Shown in pieces: positions 23,559-32,981 of a DNA stretch of 64,000 nucleotides (position 1 is its first letter; each line of letters starts with the position of its first letter). The translations under genes were made by a program, and so were the position numbers. Source of the DNA: Salinilacustrithrix sp003476595 (lineage in GTDB: Bacteria; Actinomycetota; Acidimicrobiia; Acidimicrobiales; Salinilacustritrichaceae); assembly GCA_963972525.1 (NCBI GenBank), contig CAXAUZ010000004.1, forward strand, positions 62,001 through 126,000, written 5' to 3'. The notes under the pieces were generated by a model, which was not told the origin of the DNA, searched no databases, and saw nothing but the letters and a program-made list of their open reading frames with translations.

Positions 23559-26479
23559 GCGACGCCGTCCAGCAGCGGCTCGACGTCGGTGCCCCGTACG
23601 CCGGCTCGACCGTCGAGCTCGGTGCGCTGTCGGTGCTCGTGGTCGAGGACAGCCGCTCGGACCAGCGCCTCATCGTGGAGACCCTGGTCGACGCCGGCGC
23701 CGATCGAGCGAGCGTCTCCTGCGTCCGGACGCTCCGCGACGCCCGCCAGTTGCTCATGGAGCGTCCGGTCAGCTGCGTGCTGCTCGACCTGTCCCTCCCC
23801 GACGCATCCGGCCTCGAGAGCGTCACGTTGCTGTCGGCCGCGGCCCCTGACACGCCCGTCGTGATCGTCACCGGCCAGGCCGCCGGACCCATGGTGTACG
23901 CCGCCATGGCCGAGGGCGCCGACGAGTACGTGTGCAAGGCCGACCTGGACCCCGAGCTGCTCGGCGACATCGTCGCCCGCGCCATCCAGCGCCGTCGCGG
24001 ATCGACCCGCCACCGCCAGATGCTTGCGTCCGCGGCCGCGGTGTTCGACTCCATCTCCTCGCCGATCGCGGTCATCGACGGGAGCGGGCGGATCGTCGCG
24101 GTGAACGGCGCGTGGGAGCGCACCGGGATGCTGTCCGGCGCCGATCCGACCCGCATCGGCGTCGGGGTGAACTACCTCGCCGTCTGCGACCACGCCGCCG
24201 GGCGCTTCGCCGAGGGCGCCGCGGAGATCGCCCAGGGCATCCGCGGGGTGCTGTCCGGCGATCTCGACTCCTTCACCATGGACTACCCGTGCCCGACGCC
24301 GGAGGAGGAGCAGTGGTTCAGCCTGCGGGTGAACCCGTCGGGCGAGATGGGCGGCGGTGCGGTCCTGATCCACCTGGACGTGAGCGACCTGAAGGCTGCG
24401 GAGCGGGGCGCGCTGGCCCGCGACTCCCGGATGTTCGGCGCGCTCGACTCGACGTCGCCGATATTCGCCCTGATCGGCCCCGACGCGTCCGTCCTCCACG
24501 TGAGCGACCTCACCCGCTCGCTGCTCGGGTTGACCGCCGATGAGCGCATCGGCGACGACGTGTTCTCCCTCATCGAGCCGACCGATCAGGCCATGGCCAT
24601 GGAGGTGTTCGCCCGGGTCAGCGCCGTGCCGGGCACCGCGGAGCAGGTGGCGGTCCGGGCGCTGGACGGGGACGGCCGTTGGCGCGACCTCGACCTGTCC
24701 GTGGTCAACCTGCTGGACGACCCCCGGGTGGGGGCCATCGCCATCACCGGCAGCGACGTCACCGACACGCGCTTGCACCAGATCGCCCGACAGCTGGAGA
24801 GCCGCCTCCTGAGCCGCCTCCCGGTCGCCATCGGGCTCACCGACGACAGCGGCATCCTCGTGTACTGGAACGACCGGGCCGAGGAGCTCTTCGGCATCAG
24901 CTGCGGTGATGCGCTCGGGCGGAGCACGGCCGACCTCGGCCTCCCGACGACCGACCAGGCCGTGACCGACGACGTCCGCCGGACCCTCGCCGCGGGTCGG
25001 ACGTGGGAGGGCGACATCGACGGACCCCGGGCCGACGGAACGATCGTGCCGTTGCACGTCGTGGTCGAGCGGATCGACGACGACGAGATCGACTTCCACG
25101 GCACCGTCTACGCCTCATTCGACAACACCGAGCGGGACCGGCTCGAGCGAGAGCTGGAGTTCCAGGCGTTCCACGACCCGCTCACCGCCCTGCCCAACCG
25201 CCGGCTCTTCGTGGAGCGCCTCGACGCCGCCCTGGCCGAGCACGAGGCCGACGGCCGCCTGGCGGCGGTGACCTTCATCGACCTCGACGACTTCAAGGCT
25301 CTGAACGACCGGGTCGGGCACACCGCCGGCGACCTCGCCCTGCAGATCATCGCCGATCGCCTGCGGTCGGTCCTGCGACCCGGGGACCTGGTGGCTCGCA
25401 TCGGCGGCGACGAGTTCGTGGTCGGCTTCGCCGACCTCCAGGGGCCGGAGGGTGCGGTCGCGATCGCCGAGCGCGTGCTGCGGGCCGTGCGGGCACCGTT
25501 CCGCATCGGGCACCACAGCCTGCACCTCTCCGCGACCATCGGCGTGGCCATGTCCCAACCCGGCGTGCCGGCCGACGGGATGCTGCGCAACGCCGATGCC
25601 GCCATGTACGAGGCCAAGGGCAACGGCAAGGACACGGTCTGGCTGTTCGACGATGCCCTGCAGCAGCGCAACCGCGACCGGCGCGAGCAGGCCGACGACC
25701 TGCTGCGGTCACTGGTGGCGGGCGAGATCCGCGCCCACCTCCAGCCGCAGTTCTGCCTGCACACCGGCGAGCTGGTCGGCTTCGAGGCGCTGGCGCGCCG
25801 GGAGGGTCGAGACGGACGGGTCTCCGAGACCGCAGACTTCATCGAGCTCGCCGAGGAGAGCGGCGTCATCGACCAGATCGATCAGCAGGTGCTGGCCGAT
25901 GCGTGCTCGGCCCTGGCCGCCCTCCACGCCGAGCACGGCGACGCCACCCCCACGATCTCGGTCAACGTCTCGGCGACCCAGATCGCCGACCCCGGCTTCC
26001 CGGCCATGGTCCGTCGGCTCGTCGAGGACGCGGGGTTCCCGCCCGACCTCCTGTGCATCGAGGTGGTGGAGTCGGCGCTCGCCGACGAGCACGCCGCCGC
26101 CGCCACGCTGGAGGAGATCAAGCAGATCGGCGTCGAGGTCGCCATCGACGACTTCGGCACCGGCTACTCCTCGCTCAGCCGCCTGCAGCGCTTCGCCGTC
26201 GACTACCTGAAGATCGATCGGGGCTTCGTCGCCGGGATGGGCGACGCGGGCGACGACGCGGCCGTCGTCTCCGCCGTGATCGGGCTGGCCCACGCCCTCG
26301 GCCTGCGCACCGTCGCCGAAGGCGTCGAGGACGAATCCCAGCGTGAGCGCCTGTACCAGCTCGGCGTGGACATCGGGCAGGGCTTCCTGTGGAGCCCGGC
26401 GGTCCCCGTGGACGAGGCCCTGGAGCTGGTGCGGCGGGCCGGGCCGACCGGGACCCCGTGCTGGGCCCCGGTCGACTGA
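23555..26479 (+). CDS. REC-PAS(x3)-GGDEF-EAL cyclic-di-GMP regulator
   Basis: 974 residues. An N-terminal receiver domain (about 25-145; VVEDS, VLLDLSLPD, CKAD) is followed by three PAS-like domains (about 165-285, 290-405, 410-520), a GGDEF domain (motif 617-621, GGDEF intact) and an EAL domain (EAL 744-746, with NVSAT, EVVES, DDFGTGYSSL, KIDRGF and QGF). Both catalytic domains look active. It can turn a phosphorylation signal plus PAS-sensed cues into c-di-GMP synthesis or breakdown. GTG overlaps the response regulator stop, making a three-gene coupled signalling operon. Confidence 0.92.
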   Translation: MSDAVQQRLDVGAPYAGSTVELGALSVLVVEDSRSDQRLIVETLVDAGADRASVSCVRTLRDARQLLMERPVSCVLLDLSLPDASGLESVTLLSAAAPDTPVVIVTGQAAGPMVYAAMAEGADEYVCKADLDPELLGDIVARAIQRRRGSTRHRQMLASAAAVFDSISSPIAVIDGSGRIVAVNGAWERTGMLSGADPTRIGVGVNYLAVCDHAAGRFAEGAAEIAQGIRGVLSGDLDSFTMDYPCPTPEEEQWFSLRVNPSGEMGGGAVLIHLDVSDLKAAERGALARDSRMFGALDSTSPIFALIGPDASVLHVSDLTRSLLGLTADERIGDDVFSLIEPTDQAMAMEVFARVSAVPGTAEQVAVRALDGDGRWRDLDLSVVNLLDDPRVGAIAITGSDVTDTRLHQIARQLESRLLSRLPVAIGLTDDSGILVYWNDRAEELFGISCGDALGRSTADLGLPTTDQAVTDDVRRTLAAGRTWEGDIDGPRADGTIVPLHVVVERIDDDEIDFHGTVYASFDNTERDRLERELEFQAFHDPLTALPNRRLFVERLDAALAEHEADGRLAAVTFIDLDDFKALNDRVGHTAGDLALQIIADRLRSVLRPGDLVARIGGDEFVVGFADLQGPEGAVAIAERVLRAVRAPFRIGHHSLHLSATIGVAMSQPGVPADGMLRNADAAMYEAKGNGKDTVWLFDDALQQRNRDRREQADDLLRSLVAGEIRAHLQPQFCLHTGELVGFEALARREGRDGRVSETADFIELAEESGVIDQIDQQVLADACSALAALHAEHGDATPTISVNVSATQIADPGFPAMVRRLVEDAGFPPDLLCIEVVESALADEHAAAATLEEIKQIGVEVAIDDFGTGYSSLSRLQRFAVDYLKIDRGFVAGMGDAGDDAAVVSAVIGLAHALGLRTVAEGVEDESQRERLYQLGVDIGQGFLWSPAVPVDEALELVRRAGPTGTPCWAPVD

Positions 26480-26489
26480 CGGCAGCGGA

Positions 26490-27491
26490 TCAGCCCTCGG
26501 CGCCCAGGCCGGCCTGCTCGATGAAGTCCGCCGCGATGTCGTCGGCGTCCTCGCGGTCGATGTCGAAGCGCTTGTTCAGCTCCGTGAGCGTGTCGGTGTC
26601 CATCGCCGCGCTGATCTCGTCGACGAGGTCCTGCAGCTCCTGGCCGTAGGCATCGATGAGGTCCTGGGACAGGACCGGGGTGACGTTGTCGGCGGCGAGC
26701 ATGCCCATGTCGTCCTCGAGCAGCACCCAGCCCTCGTCTGCGATGCGGCCGCTGGTGGAGAACAGCACGCCGACCTGGACCTCGCCGGCGGCGAGCGCGT
26801 CGGCCACGAGACCGGACTCGAGGGGCACGAAGTCGCCGCTGAGGTCGACGCCGTAGACGCGCTCGAGGCCGGGCAGGCAGAACGGGTTGGTCTCGCAGTC
26901 CTGGGGGGCGCCGAGGGTGAGGTCGCCGCCGTCGGCCGGCAGGTCCGAGAGGGCGCTGAGGCCCTGCTCGTCGCTGGTCTCCTGGGTCACGACGAAGGCG
27001 TTGGTGTCGATGGCCGGTGCCGGCTCGAGGGCCACGAGGCCGATCGAGTCGAGCTGGGCCTGGAGCAGCTCCACGGTCTCGGCGGCGTCGCCGGTGGCTT
27101 CACCCGCGCCCCCGTTGAGGAACTCGAGCATGGAGGCGGCGTACTCCGGCGAGAAGTTGACCTCGCCGTTGTCGAACGCGGCGAGCAGCACGTCGCGGAA
27201 CCCGCCGACGCTGACCTGCTCGACCTCGTAGCCGTTGGCTTCGAGCACCTGGCCGTAGACCTCGGCCAGGATGGCGGACTCACCGAAGTCCTGGGCGCCG
27301 ATGCGGATGGCGGGGCCGTCCTCGGCGTCGGCGTCGCCTTCGGTCTCGGTCTCGGTGGCCGTCTCGTCGACGGCGGTGTCGGTGGTCTCGTCGCCGGACG
27401 ATGCGACGCCGGCGTCGTCGTCGTCGCCGCACGCACCGGCCACCAGGGCCAGCGCGGCGAGCAGCGCGACGAGCAGTCGGGAGATCTTCAT
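26490..27491 (-). CDS. Opu/OsmF-type glycine betaine/choline-binding lipoprotein
   Basis: 333 residues. The lipoprotein signal ends LVAGAC with Cys21 as the lipidated residue, followed by an acidic Thr/Asp/Glu linker and a type-II periplasmic-binding-like OpuAC domain ('IRIGAQDFGESAILAEVYG', 'NFSPEYAASMLEFLNG'). It captures quaternary ammonium osmolytes for the ABC importer encoded upstream. The ligand is predicted from family only. A Shine-Dalgarno (AAAGGA) precedes the ATG. It is the last gene of the four-gene operon, 40 bases after the second permease. Confidence 0.9.
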   Translation of the reverse strand: MKISRLLVALLAALALVAGACGDDDDAGVASSGDETTDTAVDETATETETEGDADAEDGPAIRIGAQDFGESAILAEVYGQVLEANGYEVEQVSVGGFRDVLLAAFDNGEVNFSPEYAASMLEFLNGGAGEATGDAAETVELLQAQLDSIGLVALEPAPAIDTNAFVVTQETSDEQGLSALSDLPADGGDLTLGAPQDCETNPFCLPGLERVYGVDLSGDFVPLESGLVADALAAGEVQVGVLFSTSGRIADEGWVLLEDDMGMLAADNVTPVLSQDLIDAYGQELQDLVDEISAAMDTDTLTELNKRFDIDREDADDIAADFIEQAGLGAEG

Positions 27492-27531
27492 GGGAGGTGT
27501 TCCTTTCGGGGTTCGGACAGGGAATCCTGGC

Positions 27532-28239
27532 TCACGTCGCGTGCTGGACGCTCGCTTTGGCCTCCGTGGCCCGGGTGCCGGCCCACGGCGTGAGGCGGCG
27601 GCCGACCAACCCGAAGGTGGCCTCGGTGAGCAGCGAGAGGGCGGCGACGAGCAGCGCGGCCACGATGAGCTGGCCGTCGTTGCGAGTGGCGATGGCCTGC
27701 AGGATCGGGGTGCCCAGGCAGCGGAAGCCGACGAGGGCGCCGAGCGTGGTGGTGGCCACGACCTGCACGGCCGAGACGCGCACGCCGGTGACCACGAGGG
27801 GCATGGCGGCCGGGAGCTCGACCTTGCGCAGGACCTCCCGCTCCCGCATGCCCATGGCGCGGGCCGCCTCCACCACGTCCCGGTCGATCTCGCTCACGCC
27901 GGTGTAGGCGTTCACGAAGATCGGGGGCAGGGCGAGGAGGAACAGTGCGACGAACGTGGGCCAGAAGCCGAGTCCGAAGCCGTACTGGAGGGACAGGGGG
28001 AACACGAACGCGATCACGGCGAAGGTCGGCAGCGCCCGGCTCAGGTTCACGAGGGTGATGGCGAGGAAGCCGCCGCGCCGTTGGTGGCCGAGGTACAGCG
28101 CCGGCGGGATGGCGAAGAGGACCGCGGCGAGCACGGCGGCCCCGGACAGGCGGATGTGGTTCCACGTCAGGTTCACGAGGCCGTTGCGGCCCCACCACGA
28201 CCCGCTGTCGGTGAGGTAGTCGAGCGCGTCCTGGATCAT
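27532..28239 (-). CDS. Opu-type ABC transporter permease (second)
   Basis: 235 residues with five to six membrane helices and the cytoplasmic coupling loop 'EAARAMGMREREVLRKVELPAAMP' (EAA motif), matching OpuBB/OpuCB-type permeases. ATG 28239 overlaps the previous permease stop (ATGA). The frame continues upstream without a stop, but that part overlaps the first permease gene and is not a domain. Confidence 0.92.
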   Translation of the reverse strand: MIQDALDYLTDSGSWWGRNGLVNLTWNHIRLSGAAVLAAVLFAIPPALYLGHQRRGGFLAITLVNLSRALPTFAVIAFVFPLSLQYGFGLGFWPTFVALFLLALPPIFVNAYTGVSEIDRDVVEAARAMGMREREVLRKVELPAAMPLVVTGVRVSAVQVVATTTLGALVGFRCLGTPILQAIATRNDGQLIVAALLVAALSLLTEATFGLVGRRLTPWAGTRATEAKASVQHAT

Positions 28240-28919
28240 GTGGCCGCTCCCGGTCGGGCGGCACGGGCCCAGGGCGTGACCGCCCGCTGCAGCAGCACGA
28301 AGGCGACGTCGAACGCCACGGCCATGGCGATCGACAGCGCACCGCCGACGACGATGGGGGTCGAGAAGCCGCTCGCCCGGCTCAGCCCGTCGTCGATGAA
28401 CACCCCGTACCCCCCGCTGCCGACGAGGGCAGCGACGGTCACGAGCCCGATCACGGTGACGGTGGCGACGCGCAGGCCGCCGATGATGGCCGGGACGGCG
28501 AGGCGCAGGTCGACGGCGAGGAACCGCCGCCACGGCTCGTAGCCCATGCCGTCGGCGGCCTCGATCACCGAGCTGGGGACGGCGTCGATGCCGGCCACGA
28601 TGTTCCGCAGCAGGATCAGCAGCGTGTAGCTGACCAGCGCGATCTGGGCGGTGCGGAAGCCCAGGCCGGTGATCGGCACGAGGAAGCCGAACAGGGCCAG
28701 GCTGGGGATGCTGTAGAGGCCGCCGGACAGGGCGGCGAGCGGCCCGTAGGCCCCTCGCCACCGCAGCGACGCCATCGCCATCGCCATAGCGATGACGAAG
28801 CCGATGGCCACCGAGGAGCCGGTGAGCTGCAGGTGCTCGATGGTGCGCGCCCAGATGTCGTCGGTGTGGTCGCCCACCCACTCCCACCAGATGAAGGAGT
28901 CGGGACCGTTGGCGAGCAT
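28236..28919 (-). CDS. Opu-type ABC transporter permease (first)
   Basis: 227 residues, about six helices, with the EAA coupling loop 'EAADGMGYEPWRRFLAVDLRLAVP'. Its ATG overlaps the ATPase stop by one base (TGATG) and its own stop overlaps the next start. Two different permeases plus one ATPase and one binding protein is the OpuC/OsmVWXY layout. Confidence 0.92.
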   Translation of the reverse strand: MLANGPDSFIWWEWVGDHTDDIWARTIEHLQLTGSSVAIGFVIAMAMAMASLRWRGAYGPLAALSGGLYSIPSLALFGFLVPITGLGFRTAQIALVSYTLLILLRNIVAGIDAVPSSVIEAADGMGYEPWRRFLAVDLRLAVPAIIGGLRVATVTVIGLVTVAALVGSGGYGVFIDDGLSRASGFSTPIVVGGALSIAMAVAFDVAFVLLQRAVTPWARAARPGAAT

Positions 28920-30019
28920 CACCGGACGCCCTCGCTGATCTCCTCGATGCGGACCATCCCCCGGTACTCGCCGTCGTGGTCGATCACCACGGCCACGTTC
29001 GTGAGGGAGTTGACGATGCCGTCCAGTGCGCTGCGCAGCGTCGTGTCGGGGCTGACGACCGTGCGGAACGGCTCGGCGCCGTCGGCCCGCACGGTGCCGT
29101 CGAGCGCCGAGCCCCACTGCCAGCCGAGCAGGCGGCCGTGCTCACGGATGCCGAACCACGTCACCCGGTGCTCCTGCATCAGCGCGCGGACGCGGTCCGC
29201 GTCGTCGCCCACCTCGGCGACGGGACCGGTGCCGGGTGTGATGTCCCGGACGCGCAGCAGCGCGAGGCGCTTCAGGCCACGCTCCTCGCCGAGGAAGTCG
29301 GCGACGAAGGGCGAGGCCGGATGGGCCAGGATCTCTGCGGGGGTCGCGGCCTGCTCGAGCACGCCACCCACGTTGAGGATGACGACCCGGTCGCCGAGCT
29401 TGAGGGCCTCGTCGACGTCGTGGGTGACGAGGACGATGGTCTTGTGCACCCGGCGCTGCAGATCGAGCAGCTCGTCCTGGAGCCGGGCCCGCACGATCGG
29501 GTCGACCGCGCTGTAGGGCTCGTCCATCAGCAGGATCGGCGGGTCGGCCGCCAGGGCCCGGGCCACCCCGACGCGCTGCTGCTGGCCGCCGGACAGGGCC
29601 GACGGGTAGCGGTCGAGCATCTGGCGCTCGAGGCCGACGAGGTCGACCAGCTCCTCGACCCGGTCCTTCGTGCGGGCCTTGTCCCAGCCGAGGAGGCGGG
29701 GGACGGTGGCGATGTTGCCGGCCACGGTCTTGTGGGGGAACAACCCGGTCTGCTGGATCACGTAGCCGATGCCCCGGCGCAGCTCGTGCACCGGCAGCTC
29801 GTCAGCGGGACGACCGTGGATCTCGATGGTGCCCGATGTCGGCTCGATGAGCCGGTTGATCATCTTCAGCGTCGTGGTCTTCCCGCAGCCGGATGGTCCG
29901 ACCAGTGCCACGATCTCACCGGTGGGGATCTCGAGGTCGAGGTGGTCCACGGCGAGCCCTGCGGCGCCGGGGTACCGCTTGCAGACCTGCTCGAGACGGA
30001 TCGCGACAGGCTGCGACAT
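28919..30019 (-). CDS. Opu-type ABC transporter ATPase with C-terminal CBS region
   Basis: 366 residues. The ABC domain has Walker A GPSGCGKTT, signature SGGQQQRVGVARAL, Walker B ILLMDEP and the switch His. The C-terminal 120 residues contain a CBS pair, the second being clear ('VVSPDTTLRSALDGIVNS...VAVVIDHDGEYRGMV'). In OpuA/OpuC this region senses ionic strength and gates osmolyte uptake. Start ATG 30019 has TAGGTT 7 bases upstream. It heads the operon and is divergent from the DUF4214 fusion gene. Confidence 0.94.
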   Translation of the reverse strand: MSQPVAIRLEQVCKRYPGAAGLAVDHLDLEIPTGEIVALVGPSGCGKTTTLKMINRLIEPTSGTIEIHGRPADELPVHELRRGIGYVIQQTGLFPHKTVAGNIATVPRLLGWDKARTKDRVEELVDLVGLERQMLDRYPSALSGGQQQRVGVARALAADPPILLMDEPYSAVDPIVRARLQDELLDLQRRVHKTIVLVTHDVDEALKLGDRVVILNVGGVLEQAATPAEILAHPASPFVADFLGEERGLKRLALLRVRDITPGTGPVAEVGDDADRVRALMQEHRVTWFGIREHGRLLGWQWGSALDGTVRADGAEPFRTVVSPDTTLRSALDGIVNSLTNVAVVIDHDGEYRGMVRIEEISEGVR

Positions 30020-30136
30020 CCGAGGGAACCTAGACGCGGCGAGCAATCCCTCAAGGTGCGGATGCCGAGTGCCGATGGGCCAGCGAACGCCGCGTCCCGC
30101 TGGGGGGTGCGGTCGATCGGCGGAGAGGAACCCGAG

Positions 30137-31462
30137 ATGAAGTGCTCGATGTCCAGGCTGGCGCGCGCGGCGGCGGGGGTGGGGCTGGCTGCGGCCCTGC
30201 TCGTGCCGACGCCGTCCGCTGCGTCCTCCGACGCGGCCGCCGCGCAGAACGTGGCGTCCGCCGCCAGCGCAGCCACCACCGGATCTGACTCCATGTCGGT
30301 CACGCGCCTGTACCGGGCGTTCTTCCTGCGCGATGCCGACGGCGGGGGTCTGGCGTACTGGCAGCACCAGGTGCGCTCCGGCTACCCGCTGCACGCCGTC
30401 GCCTCGGACTTCGCTCGCTCGGCGGAGTTCCAGGCCCGGTACGGGTCCCTGGACGACCCCGCCTTCGTCGACCTCGTCTACCGCAACGTCATGGGTCGGG
30501 AGGCCGACGACGGTGGTCGTGCGCACTGGACGGCGACCCTGCGCGACGGCCGCTTGAACCGCGGCGGCGTGATGCTGTCCTTCTCGGACTCCGCCGAGTA
30601 CAAGGCCAAGACCGACCTGATCGGGACGACCAGCCACCTCGTGCTCACGAGCGCCAGCGCCGGTCAGAAGACGCTCGTGATCGCCGATCGATCCGGGCGC
30701 AACCGCTCCCAGGTCGTGCCGACGTTGCCCGAGCGCCAGATCCACGTGCGCCTGATGTACCCGACCGGTGCCGACGGCCAGCCCCGCACGAGCACGACGC
30801 TTCCCGTGCACGTCGAGGGCAAGTACCGCTTCGGGCCGAACGTGGACTGCCACGCCCCGTACGGCGAGTTCATCCGTGCCTGCATCGGGTTCCCGCTCAT
30901 GGACCAGGCGAGCGGCATCAACTGGGGAGACATGCCCAACCACCCCGGCGACGTCGGAGAGGTGCTGGACCACCTGCTCAGCGATCCGGGGCTCGGCGGC
31001 TCGGTCAACGTGGATCGCATCGTCTACAGCGGGGCATCCATGGGCGGGATCAGCGGCCTGTACTTCGCGGCCGGTCCGTTCCACGACGCACGGATCCGTG
31101 CAGTCGCCTCCTGGGTCGGGTTCGCGCCCTTCGCCATCTCGGAGATCACGGCGCCGATCCCCTGGGAAGCGACCCCGGCCGTGCTCATGGTGAACGCGCA
31201 CGACGATCCGGACATCACCTACGAGCTCGCCCGCAGGACGGTCGCGCAGGCCGGCCCCGGGCGGGTCGAGCTCGTGACCGTCCGAGAGGGAGGACACAAC
31301 CCGAACTGCCGTCCGGCGCAGGACTACGCCGGTGGATGGCTCCACCACCACATGTTCGGTGAGCCCCTCCCGTCGACGTCGATGCTGACGGGGTGCGCGA
31401 CGCCGGGCCTCATCCCCGGTGGCACCACCGGGTTCGGGCTGGCCGCCGCCTTCGTGCGCTGA
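30137..31462 (+). CDS. Secreted DUF4214 - alpha/beta hydrolase fusion
   Basis: 441 residues. Signal peptide 1-29 (cleavage near SAA-S). Residues about 52-155 are a DUF4214 domain with two copies of its core: 'LYRAFFLRDADGGGLAYW' and 'VYRNVMGREADDGGRAHW'. From about 185 the protein turns into an esterase-like alpha/beta hydrolase with nucleophile elbow GASMGG (Ser301), an Asp in 'NAHDDPD' and a late 'EGGHNPNC' that can supply the His. DUF4214 is found in large exported and S-layer-like proteins; its fusion to a hydrolase suggests a cell-surface enzyme. The substrate is unknown. GGAGAGG lies 9 bases before the ATG. Confidence 0.8.
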   Translation: MKCSMSRLARAAAGVGLAAALLVPTPSAASSDAAAAQNVASAASAATTGSDSMSVTRLYRAFFLRDADGGGLAYWQHQVRSGYPLHAVASDFARSAEFQARYGSLDDPAFVDLVYRNVMGREADDGGRAHWTATLRDGRLNRGGVMLSFSDSAEYKAKTDLIGTTSHLVLTSASAGQKTLVIADRSGRNRSQVVPTLPERQIHVRLMYPTGADGQPRTSTTLPVHVEGKYRFGPNVDCHAPYGEFIRACIGFPLMDQASGINWGDMPNHPGDVGEVLDHLLSDPGLGGSVNVDRIVYSGASMGGISGLYFAAGPFHDARIRAVASWVGFAPFAISEITAPIPWEATPAVLMVNAHDDPDITYELARRTVAQAGPGRVELVTVREGGHNPNCRPAQDYAGGWLHHHMFGEPLPSTSMLTGCATPGLIPGGTTGFGLAAAFVR

Positions 31463-31489
31463 CGCGCCGGCCGCCGGTCCGGTGGTCGC

Positions 31490-32926
31490 CTACTGGATCG
31501 TGACGGCGACGTCGTGGCGGTCGGCCGGGGTCTGGCCGTTCCAGTCGTCGCCGTGCTCCCAGTCGGGCTGCTTGGTGCGGTGATCCTCGTCGAGGGTGAC
31601 GCGGCCCTCGTCGTCGATGTCGACGATGGGGGCGACGAGCACCGGCTCGGTGCTGGCGTGGTCCACGACGTGGGCCCGAGTCGCGTCGGGGAACTGCTCG
31701 AGGAAGCTCGAGACGATCCGCTCGTGCTGGGGGCCGAGGTCGCACCGTGCTTCGTCGGACAGGGTGTGCACCAGCGGCACGAGGCGCTCGAGGACGTCGT
31801 CGTCGGCCTGTCCGTCGCGGAGCACGTCGAGGGCGGCCGCGACCTCGAGACCACCCTCCTTGCAGGGGCTGCACTGGCCGCAGGACTCGATGGACAAGAA
31901 GCGCGACACGCCGTGGGCGACGGCGATCGGATCGGTGTCGGTGCTGAAGACCATGAAGCCCCCGGTGCCGAGGCCGGAGCCGGCGGCGGAGAGGTCCTCG
32001 TAGGTGGCCGGCAGGTCGAGCTGGTGGGGGAGCAGGACGCCGGAGCCGACGCCGCTCATCACGAAGGCGACCTCGGCGTCGGTGATCCCGCCGCCGAGCT
32101 CCTCGATGATCTGGCGGACGGGGGTGCCGAGCGCGAACTCGGCGACACCGCCCCGGCGGGTGTCGCCGGAGATGGTGAACAGGGAGGTGCCCGGTGAGTC
32201 GGCAGTGCCGTGCTGGCGGAACCAGTCGGGACCGTGCTGGACGATCTGGGGGACGTGGGCGAAGGTCTCGGCGTTGTTGACGAGGGTCGGCGGCGCGGTG
32301 CCGCCGTCGCCGGCGAGCTCCAGCCGGCTGGCGCCACCGGAGGGGTCGCCGACCTCGACGGTGCCGTGCCGGTACGGCGGTGCGACTCGGGGGAATGGGA
32401 GGCGGCCGGCGGCGGCCTCGAGCAGGCCGGTCTCCTCACCCAGCAGGTAGTGGCCGGCGCCGCCCACCACGTCGATCTCCACGTCGCCGGTGACGCCGGT
32501 GGCCACCAGCTCCTGGGCGGCGTCGGTGAGGAGCTCGAGCTCGGCGGCGTACTGCTCCTTGGTGACCACGGCGATGGCCCGGGCGCCGATGGCATGGGCG
32601 GCGATGAGGGCGCCTTCGAGCACCCGGTACGGGTTGCGGCGGATGAGGGTGCGGTCGCCGAAGGTGCCGGGCTCGCCCTCGGCGGCGTTGACCACGACGG
32701 TGGGGGCGAGGTCGCTGCTCGCCGCGTTCGCCGCGACGGTGGCCCACTTCTTGCCGGTGGGGAAGCCGGCGCCGCCGCGACCACGGAGGCCGGAGTCGGT
32801 GACGACGCTGATGGCGACCTCGGGCTCCACCCGGCGGGCTTCGTCGAGGCCGACGAGCCCCCCGACGGCGCGGTGCTCCTCGACGGAGCGGACGGGTGTC
32901 GGGTCGAGCAGTCTCTGGACAGCCAT
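31490..32926 (-). CDS. Orphan NuoF-like NADH-binding flavoprotein subunit
   Basis: 478 residues. The FMN/NADH site GRGGAGFPTGKKW (near 50) and NAAEGEPGTF are intact, the SLBB region follows, and the [4Fe-4S] ligands CGQCSPC plus a later Cys (ARCDLG) are present, as in NuoF, HoxF and FdsB. There is no nuoE, nuoG or dehydrogenase gene beside it. The last 60 residues are an acidic extension ending in VAVTIQ. It could be the NADH-handling part of a complex whose other subunits are elsewhere. ATG 32926; it is 55 bases after the HAD gene on the same strand. Confidence 0.85.
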   Translation of the reverse strand: MAVQRLLDPTPVRSVEEHRAVGGLVGLDEARRVEPEVAISVVTDSGLRGRGGAGFPTGKKWATVAANAASSDLAPTVVVNAAEGEPGTFGDRTLIRRNPYRVLEGALIAAHAIGARAIAVVTKEQYAAELELLTDAAQELVATGVTGDVEIDVVGGAGHYLLGEETGLLEAAAGRLPFPRVAPPYRHGTVEVGDPSGGASRLELAGDGGTAPPTLVNNAETFAHVPQIVQHGPDWFRQHGTADSPGTSLFTISGDTRRGGVAEFALGTPVRQIIEELGGGITDAEVAFVMSGVGSGVLLPHQLDLPATYEDLSAAGSGLGTGGFMVFSTDTDPIAVAHGVSRFLSIESCGQCSPCKEGGLEVAAALDVLRDGQADDDVLERLVPLVHTLSDEARCDLGPQHERIVSSFLEQFPDATRAHVVDHASTEPVLVAPIVDIDDEGRVTLDEDHRTKQPDWEHGDDWNGQTPADRHDVAVTIQ

Positions 32927-32981
32927 GGGCGCGTCCGTACCCGTGGCCAGGTGGTGGCATGCCCGGTGACGGGACCTGCTG

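Noticed and set aside
26480..26489. GGCAGCGG next to the GGDEF-EAL stop as a sixth copy of the dispersed element
   Set aside because: Only 8 bases match and the flanking GGAAC/ATTC parts are missing.
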